Shown here piece by piece: positions 1 to 6,717 of a stretch of 6,717 nt of DNA. The notes under the pieces were generated by a model. The model was not told where the DNA came from. It did not search any database and saw nothing but the letters and a program-made list of their open reading frames with translations. How positions within the stretch are numbered: the first letter of the stretch is position 1; the number at the start of each line of letters is the position of its first letter. The translations under genes and the position numbers were made by a program. This stretch comes from JACPSX01 sp035288405 [NCBI: bacterium] (GTDB lineage: Bacteria > JACPSX01): the NCBI GenBank assembly GCA_035288405.1, contig DATEAK010000246.1, positions 1 to 6,717 of the forward strand, read 5' to 3'.

Positions 1-1
1 C

Positions 2-61
2 TTGCAACAGCTGTGCCACCTGGTTCTCATCGGCTTGGGGAAAATGACCCTTGAGAAATGA
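2..61 (+). CDS. Possible C-terminal tail of a protein entering from the left
   Basis: The second forward frame is open from the window edge to a TGA at 59-61. It reads as a 19-residue leucine-rich tail (LQQLCHLVLIGLGKMTLEK) that could be a terminal amphipathic helix. The plausible composition and the start-ready ribosome binding site just after the stop are the only support. No family can be assigned from so little sequence, and a chance open frame of this length is quite possible. Confidence 0.25.
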   Translation: MQQLCHLVLIGLGKMTLEK

Positions 62-78
62 GGAGTTGGAAGGGATAC

Positions 79-156
79 ATGGCGAAGCAAAAAGACCCGG
101 GAACCCAAACGAAGCAACGAGAGACACAAATTGAGACTGCAGAGAGACCTTTTTAG
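79..156 (+). CDS. Possible 25-residue hydrophilic small ORF
   Basis: An ATG at 79 is preceded by purine-rich Shine-Dalgarno-like sequence (AGGAG at 61-65 and GGAAGGG at 68-74). It opens a 25-codon frame, MAKQKDPGTQTKQRETQIET followed by AERPF, rich in Lys, Gln and Glu. It starts 17 bp after the stop of the putative upstream tail, so it could be the last gene of a plus-strand operon. Its TAG (154-156) overlaps the TAA (153-155 on the other strand) of the convergent 106-aa gene. I recognise no family. The ribosome binding site and tight packing favour it, but the length makes it uncertain. Confidence 0.3.
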   Translation: MAKQKDPGTQTKQRETQIETAERPF

Positions 157-473
157 GACTTGGCCTGCCGAATCGATTGAACCTGGCGTTCCCTCTCCGC
201 GATGAGGGAGTGTTTCTCTTTTTCAAATTGCGTCTTTATAGCGGCGATGGCTTCCATCCCTTCCGCGGAGGGTGCCTGAAACAGGATCTGCTTGATCTTG
301 GCTTCCAACATGACTTCGTTTTCAGCCATCTTGGCCTTGTACTCCCTCTCGATCTCCGCAATCTTCTGCTTTTGTTCCGGAGTCAGAGGGACGTAGTGCT
401 CCTTTTCTTCCTGGTGGAGTTTCTCCGTCCTTTCCATGGCCAAGTCTCGGGAGCTCTTCAACCCGTTACCCAT
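153..473 (-). CDS. Charged coiled-coil hypothetical protein, 106 aa
   Basis: The product is soluble, strongly charged and mostly helical, with no signal peptide or membrane segment. Residues 1-27 form a head (MGNGLKSSRDLAMERTEKL). From about residue 31 (LTPEQKQKIAEIEREYKAKM) to the end there are heptad-like stretches of Glu, Lys, Ala and Ile, interrupted near residues 67-70 by a short Ala-Pro-Ser turn, which suggests a helical hairpin. The ATG at 473 is well supported: GAGGAGGT lies 7 nt upstream. The gene begins 39 bp after the stop of the oxidoreductase on the same strand, so the two are probably cotranscribed. It resembles uncharacterised small proteins with a similar 'KSS..LAMER...LT.EQK..IAEI' start that I associate with Desulfobacterota and related phyla, but I know of no function. 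Confidence 0.8.
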   Translation of the reverse strand: MGNGLKSSRDLAMERTEKLHQEEKEHYVPLTPEQKQKIAEIEREYKAKMAENEVMLEAKIKQILFQAPSAEGMEAIAAIKTQFEKEKHSLIAERERQVQSIRQAKS

Positions 474-512
474 AATGGTGACCTCCTCAGAGTGGACAAT
501 TTCTCGTGTTCG

Positions 513-1481
513 TCATGATACCGAAACCAAAGCGGGAAGAATTTCCCGCGCAAAAAAGCGCAGCTGCTCCGCCGGTTTCGGGGAAGCAAAGCGCAGCACC
601 AAGGAACGTGCTCCTTGCCGGATGAACTCTTGAAGCCAGTTTCTGCATTCCAGCGGTGTCCCTGGGCAACATCCCTGCATCTGCGACATGATCGCATAGG
701 GGACGCCGTAGTAAGCCTCCATGTATGTTTCCATTTCCCGGAGAGCCTGGTTTCGATCGGAATGAGCCGTGAGGGTTACGTAAAGAGCCGGCCTTAGTGT
801 TTCTAAAGAGCGCCCGGCTTCCGCAGCCAGGGCTTGAATCCTGGTCCAACCCTCGGCAAAAACTTCGGGGGTTGGACTGATGGGAACCCAGCCGTCGGCC
901 AGCAAGACAACGCGGCGGTAGGCCTTCTCCCCTCTGCCTGCCAACCATATTGGCGGTCCGCCAGTTTGTTTGGGATGAAGCCCCAGAGAACAACCGTGAA
1001 CCTCATAATATTTCCCTCGAAAATCGATTTTCTCCCCTTTCCACAGACGGCGCATAATCGAGATCCCTTCTTCGAAGCGCCCGATTCGCTGGCGGAACGG
1101 GATGCCGCAGTTTACGAATTCCGCTTCGACGGAAGGAGCATGTGTACCGATGCCAAGCCCTAATGTGACCCGTCCTGCGGAAAGAATGTCCAGGTTGGCA
1201 ACCGTGTTGGCCAGAAGAACGGGATGGCGCAGAGCAGAGAGGTAAACGGCGGTTCCCAGCCTGACCTGATGAGTGCGGGCAGCGACTGCCGCCAGTGTAG
1301 TCAGAGCTTCGAACCTGGGCCTGGCTAATACACTGTCTCCGATCCAGATGGAATCGTATCCGAGTTCTTCGGCTTCTGCAGCCATCTCCAAGAGAGATGA
1401 TAAGTCTAGAGGTGAGCCGCTCTCCATCACAGCTGCCCGGGTCGGTAGAAGAAAACCAAACTCCAAGGTCTTGGGGGACAT
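513..1481 (-). CDS. LLM-class flavin-dependent oxidoreductase (luciferase-like), 322 aa
   Basis: This is a luciferase-like monooxygenase-fold enzyme (TIM barrel) that should use reduced FMN or coenzyme F420; the substrate cannot be read from sequence. The hallmarks occur in order: an N-terminal strand (LEFGFLLPT, 6-14), GYDSIWIGDS (41-50), the segment from TAVYLSALRHP to LDILSAGRVTLGLGIG (77-112) typical of the family, GRFEEGISIMRRLWKGE (134-150) followed by FRGKYY (154-159), PPIWLAG (176-182) and ADGWVP (195-200). The length is normal for the family. The ATG at 1481 is chosen over an in-frame upstream start at 1583 because AGGAG sits 7 nt before it and because the 1583 start would lie inside the -35 box of a strong promoter. 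It is the first gene of a probable two-gene unit with the coiled-coil gene downstream, and it is divergent from ligA. The predicted subunit has no signal peptide, so it is cytoplasmic. F420 versus FMN use is unresolved. Confidence 0.93.
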   Translation of the reverse strand: MSPKTLEFGFLLPTRAAVMESGSPLDLSSLLEMAAEAEELGYDSIWIGDSVLARPRFEALTTLAAVAARTHQVRLGTAVYLSALRHPVLLANTVANLDILSAGRVTLGLGIGTHAPSVEAEFVNCGIPFRQRIGRFEEGISIMRRLWKGEKIDFRGKYYEVHGCSLGLHPKQTGGPPIWLAGRGEKAYRRVVLLADGWVPISPTPEVFAEGWTRIQALAAEAGRSLETLRPALYVTLTAHSDRNQALREMETYMEAYYGVPYAIMSQMQGCCPGTPLECRNWLQEFIRQGARSLVLRFASPKPAEQLRFFAREILPALVSVS

Positions 1482-1488
1482 GGGAAAT

Positions 1489-1493
1489 CTCCT
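1489..1493 (-). promoter_or_regulatory. Ribosome binding site fixing the oxidoreductase start
   Basis: AGGAG on the minus strand lies 7 nt upstream of the ATG at 1481. This supports that codon over the farther in-frame start at 1583, which has no comparable site. Confidence 0.8.
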
Positions 1494-1554
1494 GTGGAAA
1501 GAGAGAGGTTGTTCGAGCCAAGTCCACATCGGGATCAGATCGATCACTGGAAAG

Positions 1555-1583
1555 AGTATAGGGGGACCGCTCCAAGCTGTCAA
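1555..1583 (-). promoter_or_regulatory. Near-consensus sigma70 promoter for the oxidoreductase gene
   Basis: On the minus strand a perfect -35 box TTGACA (1583-1578) is followed by a 17-nt spacer and a -10 box TATACT (1560-1555), matching 5 of 6 consensus bases. Transcription would begin near 1548 and give a leader of about 65 nt before the ATG at 1481. This is the best promoter match in the window. I see no operator-like repeat over it, so expression may be constitutive and fairly strong. Confidence 0.75.
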
Positions 1584-1624
1584 CGGAAGCTCCTACGGGC
1601 TTACCTCGCCCATCCTGTATGTAG

Positions 1625-1646
1625 GGGCACCCCTGTGAGGGTGCCC
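1625..1646. repeat. Perfect 8-bp inverted repeat (REP-like hairpin)
   Basis: GGGCACCC (1625-1632) and GGGTGCCC (1639-1646) are exact inverted copies around a 6-nt loop, CTGTGA. There is no T-tract on either side, so it does not look like an intrinsic terminator. Its position between two divergent genes and its 'GTAGGGGCACCCC' opening resemble short dispersed palindromes found many times in some environmental bacterial genomes. Only one copy is visible here, so the repetitive nature is an inference. Confidence 0.55.
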
Positions 1647-1655
1647 GGATCGGAG

Positions 1656-1684
1656 TTGACTCGTCTCGAAGCCGCTGCTACTCT
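1656..1684 (+). promoter_or_regulatory. Weak candidate promoter for the ligA transcript
   Basis: TTGACT (1656-1661, 5 of 6 matches to -35) is separated by 17 nt from TACTCT (1679-1684, 3 of 6 matches to -10). It points toward the 56-codon ORF and ligA and would leave a leader of about 125 nt before the 56-codon ORF. The poor -10 box makes this tentative; I found no better plus-strand candidate in this gap. Confidence 0.25.
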
Positions 1685-1804
1685 GGGGAAAAAAGTCCCT
1701 GCGACTTGTCCATGCCTGCACGATCTTGGTAGTGACTGTTTCCGAATCAGATGTTTGGTGAGCGGGTTGCCGTACGTAGAGATCAAAGTCTCCTGTAGGA
1801 AGCT

Positions 1805-1812
1805 AAGGGAGG
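1805..1812 (+). promoter_or_regulatory. Strong Shine-Dalgarno of the ORF upstream of ligA
   Basis: AAGGGAGG lies 5 nt before the ATG at 1818. It is one of the strongest ribosome binding sites in the window and is the main reason to believe that a small ORF is translated here. Confidence 0.6.
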
Positions 1813-1817
1813 AAACG

Positions 1818-4504
<2,687 letters not shown>

Positions 4505-4505
4505 G

Positions 4506-4739
4506 TCAATATTCTCCGGAAATGAGGGTTTCGGTGGCCTGGACTCCTTGAATTCCACGAATCTGGCCGATGACCATCCGTGACAGTTCGGAGAGACTGT
4601 CGGACTCGGCGGTGACGATGGTATCCCAGTGCCCGAACACGAGCGTTACCTCTTTGACTCCCGGGACGATTCGGATCTGGGAAAGGGCGTTGGTCTCAAA
4701 GCCGGGCAGGAGATTGAGAAGAATGTAACCTCGTACCAT
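4506..4739 (-). CDS. Stand-alone AsnC/Lrp-type ligand-binding (RAM) domain protein, 77 aa
   Basis: This is a single alpha/beta effector domain of the AsnC/Lrp family (RAM fold) without the usual DNA-binding helix-turn-helix. The pattern is clear: a first strand [10 protein letters not shown] (4-13), a helix, [21 protein letters not shown] (24-44, with the family's 'G.yD' turn appearing as GHWD), a helix [14 protein letters not shown] (47-60), and a last strand GVQATETLI (65-73). In Lrp/AsnC proteins this domain oligomerises and binds amino acids or other small ligands. Stand-alone versions are thought to sense metabolites or to partner full-length regulators. The ATG at 4739 has AGGAG 7 nt upstream. 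The gene lies 52 bp after the 91-aa gene and 1 nt before the GTG of the FGE-like gene, so it is probably cotranscribed with both. The ligand is unknown. Confidence 0.9.
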   Translation of the reverse strand: MVRGYILLNLLPGFETNALSQIRIVPGVKEVTLVFGHWDTIVTAESDSLSELSRMVIGQIRGIQGVQATETLISGEY

Positions 4740-4791
4740 TGCCGTTCTCCTTTTTTGCCCAAACCGTGTGTGGGAGACAATTGGGCGCCAC

Positions 4792-5067
4792 TTAGGTAAA
4801 AAGCTCCCGAAACCATTCGTCGAGCGTACCGTCTTCGATCTCGTGAAGGGCAATGGCATTAAAAGCATGATAGGTGAGCCACTGGTCCATCACCCTGAGG
4901 ATTTCCTGGTCCTTTCCCCCCTTTTCTTGGAGCCGTCCCCATTTGCGCCGGATCGTGTTTTCCGAGTACTCTTGAACCTTTTCCAAAAATCGGTGGACGA
5001 GAAGGGCCGCGAGCTCGGGCTTCACTTTCTGTGCTTCGGGAAGGAGGTTGGGGTCATAGAGGGCCAT
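4792..5067 (-). CDS. Helical conserved-looking protein of unknown function, 91 aa
   Basis: The ATG at 5067 is backed by GGAGGT 6 nt upstream, one of the best sites in the window. The product is soluble with no signal peptide, and rich in amphipathic helix. It starts MALYDPNLLPEAQKVKPELA, continues with LLVHRFLEKVQEYSENTIRR (22-41), and ends with an aromatic, acidic segment, LTYHAFNAIALHEIEDGTLD (64-83) then EWFRELFT. The Trp, Tyr and His content and the orderly helices look like a real folded protein rather than a chance frame. I do not recognise the family. It is the first gene of a probable operon with the RAM-domain and FGE-like genes (52 bp to the next). Confidence 0.8.
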   Translation of the reverse strand: MALYDPNLLPEAQKVKPELAALLVHRFLEKVQEYSENTIRRKWGRLQEKGGKDQEILRVMDQWLTYHAFNAIALHEIEDGTLDEWFRELFT

Positions 5068-5083
5068 TTCCGTACCTCCATGT

Positions 5084-5121
5084 CCTGTGAGGAAAGAAAC
5101 TTGAGCTTCCTTTCCTGCAGG
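5084..5121. repeat. Inverted repeat in the leader of the three-gene cluster
   Basis: On the plus strand CCTG (5084-5087) and AGGAAAG (5090-5096) pair with CTTTCCT (5110-5116) and CAGG (5118-5121). That makes an 11-bp stem with a small 2/1-nt internal mismatch and a 13-nt loop. It lies 5 nt upstream of the GGAGGT ribosome binding site of the 91-aa gene. It could be an mRNA hairpin or an operator. No T-tract follows in the minus direction, so it is not an obvious terminator. Confidence 0.45.
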
Positions 5122-5162
5122 TTCAAAGTGGAGCAGGTTTTATTGGAGAAATCGTATACTAA

Positions 5163-5191
5163 CTAGTACCCAAAATGGCCTGTATTTGCAA
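5163..5191 (-). promoter_or_regulatory. Candidate promoter of the 91-aa/RAM/FGE-like cluster
   Basis: On the minus strand TTGCAA (5191-5186) is spaced 17 nt from TACTAG (5168-5163). These match 4 of 6 and 3 of 6 consensus bases, and the site lies about 95 bp before the first start codon. It fits the gene layout but is weak. A TATAC sequence nearby (5155-5160) offers other -10 choices without a good -35. Confidence 0.3.
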
Positions 5192-5265
5192 TGGGTGGTC
5201 TTTTGCCAGCCTCGAGTTTTATGGAATCAGTGTAAACCGAAGCCCTCGGGTTCGCGAGCGGGGTT

Positions 5266-6000
5266 TCAGGAGATGAGGCGGCCTCCATCAATTGGAATGA
5301 TGGCTCCGGTGGCAAAGTCGGTTCCCTCGATCAGGAACAGAACGGTGCGGGCGATATCTTCCGGAGATCCCCAGCGTCTCAATGGAGTTCCCCGGAGGAC
5401 TTCCTCTTGTTCTTCGGGCGAAAGGTCCGTGGGAATAATAATGGGTCCCGGAGCCACGCAATTTACCTGGATGTGGGGGGCGAGAGTTTTCGCCAGGGCT
5501 TTGGTTAAGGCAATGACGCCCGCCTTGGATACGCAGTACGGAATGTAATTCTTGTACGGGCGAATCCCGCTCCAATCTCCGATGTTGATGATCTTCCCCT
5601 CCTGGCGTTTGAGCATCTCGATGCCCACTGCCTGACAGCACAGGAAGGTGCCCTTGAGGTTCGTGTCCATGAAGCGGTCCCAGTCGTCCTCGCGGATGGA
5701 CTCAAAGGGAGTTTTGTAGAAGATCGCGGCATTGTTCACCAGGATCGAGATGCTCCCCAAAGTGGAAAGCACCTCCTGAACCATCGCGTGAACCTCAGAG
5801 GGTTGAGAAATGTCACAGCGGACGGCGAGGCCTCTGACCCCCAGGCTTTCAATTTCCCGGATGGTAGTCTGTGCTTTCTCCTCCGAAGTGAGATAGGTAA
5901 TCGCCACATTGGCCCCGCGCCCGGCCAGAGCTAGAGCCGTTGTCTTTCCAACCCGGGCGGCTCCGCCGGTTACGAGCGCCGTCTTTCCCCGTAATTCCAT
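5266..6000 (-). CDS. SDR-family oxidoreductase, pteridine-reductase-like active site, 244 aa
   Basis: This is a cytoplasmic NAD(P)(H)-dependent short-chain dehydrogenase with a Rossmann fold. Seen are the nucleotide loop TGGAARVG (11-18), CDI with Asp63, NNAA (89-92), Asn114 (DTNLKGTF), Tyr155 and Lys159 (YCVSK), VAPGP (182-186) and a C-terminal TGAIIPIDGG (231-240). The usual catalytic Ser, 13 residues before the Tyr, is Asp142 (INIGDWSG), and Arg16 sits in the glycine-rich loop. Both features match pteridine reductase PTR1 (Asp-Tyr-Lys) and related FolM-type enzymes more than FabG, so reduction of a pterin or similar ring is a reasonable guess, though Ser144 two residues later could confuse the assignment. 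The ATG at 6000 is preferred because GGGAGGG lies 4 nt upstream; an ATG at 6027 would add 9 residues with a poor ribosome site. No clear promoter is visible. It shares a roughly 200-bp upstream gap with the divergent right-edge locus. Confidence 0.93.
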   Translation of the reverse strand: MELRGKTALVTGGAARVGKTTALALAGRGANVAITYLTSEEKAQTTIREIESLGVRGLAVRCDISQPSEVHAMVQEVLSTLGSISILVNNAAIFYKTPFESIREDDWDRFMDTNLKGTFLCCQAVGIEMLKRQEGKIINIGDWSGIRPYKNYIPYCVSKAGVIALTKALAKTLAPHIQVNCVAPGPIIIPTDLSPEEQEEVLRGTPLRRWGSPEDIARTVLFLIEGTDFATGAIIPIDGGRLIS

Positions 6001-6145
6001 GGTTCCCTCCCGAAGTACTTTTTTCATGATACCCGACCCTTTGGTGCATGGTCAATACAGATGACGGCAGGCGGTTCCTGGGTTCGGGGGTAAAGAATTG
6101 CCATGAGTCCTTTCGCTCTCTTTTGATCCTTCGTTTTCCTCTCTT

Positions 6146-6182
6146 TGGTACATTGCTACCAGAGGTTAACCTGGAGTAAGAT
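6146..6182 (+). promoter_or_regulatory. Candidate promoter with operator-like palindromes for the right-edge locus
   Basis: TTGCTA (6153-6158) and TAAGAT (6177-6182), each matching 4 of 6 consensus bases, are 18 nt apart and point at the 35-codon ORF and the methyltransferase. Two inverted repeats overlap them: TGGTA-(6 nt)-TACCA (6146-6161) covers the -35 box, and the perfect palindrome AGGTTAACCT (6163-6172) fills the spacer. This placement is what a repressor operator would look like. Because the SDR gene diverges from the same gap, a bound protein could affect both directions. Confidence 0.4.
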
Positions 6183-6198
6183 AGGCGCGAGAAAATCT

Positions 6199-6306
6199 AT
6201 GGGCGAGCCTAGGACAAAGAAGATCCACATCTACCTCCCGAAGGAACAAGATTCTTTGTCCTCATCCAAGCCATCGCTGCACCGAAGCGGAAAGGGTTGC
6301 CAGTGA
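6199..6306 (+). CDS. Small ORF (35 aa) with RHH-like start, overlapping the methyltransferase start
   Basis: An ATG at 6199 opens 35 codons, MGEPRTKKIHIYLPKEQDSL onward, ending in a TGA (6304-6306) that overlaps the downstream GTG as GTGA (6303-6306). The segment KKIHIYLPKEQ resembles the DNA-contacting beta strand and helix start of ribbon-helix-helix repressors. The following residues are Ser/Lys-rich and too few to complete the usual two helices. It could be a short autoregulator, the remnant of one, or a leader ORF coupling translation to the methyltransferase. The ribosome site is weak (GCGAG). Treat the RHH reading as a hypothesis. Confidence 0.35.
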   Translation: MGEPRTKKIHIYLPKEQDSLSSSKPSLHRSGKGCQ

Positions 6307-6717
6307 ACTCGCTGGATCAGCTCCAGGCTCTACTGCGCGACCTCTTTCAGCTTGATCTTGCCGATCTGGACTTCGGCCTGTACCGATTACTCCGCCTCAA
6401 GAGGGAGGAGGTAGAGGCATTTCTCTCCGAGCAACTTCCCCGACGAGTCGAGGAGGCGTTCGAGAGCACGGCAGCCGAGGAGCGGGCCAGCCTGGAGAGA
6501 GAGGTTTCCGATCTCGCCAGCCGGATCCGAAAGGAGGTTGCTGAGGATGCCATTTCGGACAAAGGTGAGGCACGTCGAGACCACCCCGGTTTTGCTGCTA
6601 AAGTTGCTCGGGACTTGTTTGATGCTTACGAAGACAGGTGCAGGCGGCTTCAGTCTGTCCGGGTCAGCGAGGCGCAGAAAGAAGAGGTCTTCAACCACCT
6701 CTACTCCTTCTTTTCTC
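6303..6717 (+). CDS. N-terminal part of a Mod-type (type III-like) adenine DNA methyltransferase, runs off the window
   Basis: The frame from GTG 6303 is open to the window end (138 codons, no stop). AAAGGG lies 6 nt before the GTG, and the GTG overlaps the stop of the preceding small ORF. Residues 10-30 include LRDLFQLDLADLDFGLYRLL, then LKREEVEAFL (32-41). A long Glu/Arg-rich helical stretch (about 45-125) follows, and the visible part ends with EEVFNHLYSFFS (127-138). From memory, the pair 'F..DLADLDFGiYRi...KR..v..Fl' and 'vFNHLY.FFSRYY' begins large site-specific DNA methyltransferases of the COG2189/Mod type, which modify adenine and usually sit beside a restriction or helicase subunit. 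The catalytic DPPY and SAM-binding motifs should lie beyond the window, so the enzymatic call rests only on the N-terminal region. The helical stretch alone would be uninformative. Confidence 0.65.
   Translation, partial: MNSLDQLQALLRDLFQLDLADLDFGLYRLLRLKREEVEAFLSEQLPRRVEEAFESTAAEERASLEREVSDLASRIRKEVAEDAISDKGEARRDHPGFAAKVARDLFDAYEDRCRRLQSVRVSEAQKEEVFNHLYSFFS

Noticed and set aside
487-993. A 168-codon reverse frame overlapping the oxidoreductase
   Set aside because: It is out of frame with a well-supported flavin oxidoreductase and shows no family motif.
5155-5160. Plus-strand TATACT as a promoter -10 box
   Set aside because: There is no acceptable -35 box 16-18 nt upstream, and no plus-strand gene follows.
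6387-6698. Reverse frames under the right-edge methyltransferase
   Set aside because: The forward frame carries recognisable motifs and a ribosome site; the reverse translations are low-complexity Ser/Arg/Leu shadows.

Overview
The window is bacterial chromosomal DNA, moderately GC-rich and densely coded on both strands. An NAD-dependent DNA ligase (LigA) shows it is bacterial. The mix of orphan small proteins, a luciferase-like oxidoreductase, a stand-alone AsnC/Lrp effector domain and a reduced formylglycine-generating-enzyme-like protein reminds me of Desulfobacterota (old Deltaproteobacteria) or a neighbouring environmental phylum. That placement is an impression, not a demonstration.

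Layout. The left edge (1-156) carries what may be the tail of a plus-strand gene and a possible 25-codon ORF. A minus-strand pair follows: an LLM-class flavin-dependent oxidoreductase (513-1481) and, 39 bp downstream, a charged coiled-coil protein of 106 aa (153-473). Both are probably driven by a near-consensus sigma70 promoter at 1555-1583. The roughly 500 bp between the oxidoreductase and ligA hold that promoter, a perfect 8-bp hairpin repeat and a 56-codon ORF with a very strong ribosome binding site, whose stop overlaps the ligA GTG start as GTGA. LigA (1985-4000, 671 aa) is complete and has all its domains.

Convergent to ligA, and overlapping its 3' end by 18 bp, is a compact minus-strand three-gene cluster (5067 to 3983): a helical 91-aa protein of unknown function, a 77-aa stand-alone AsnC/RAM ligand-binding domain, and a small SUMF1/FGE-like protein with an N-terminal signal or anchor. 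Next is a minus-strand short-chain dehydrogenase (5266-6000). Its catalytic triad reads Asp-Tyr-Lys rather than Ser-Tyr-Lys, as in pteridine reductases.

The right edge switches to the plus strand. A promoter-like region with two inverted repeats precedes a 35-codon ORF that starts like a ribbon-helix-helix protein. Its stop overlaps (GTGA) the start of a long ORF running off the window. The first 138 residues of that ORF resemble the N-terminal region of large Mod-type (type III-like) adenine DNA methyltransferases. This is probably the edge of a restriction-modification or phage-defence locus and is the most interesting part of the window, although only its beginning is visible. The other genes look like housekeeping or ordinary accessory genes, with no sign that they work in one shared pathway.
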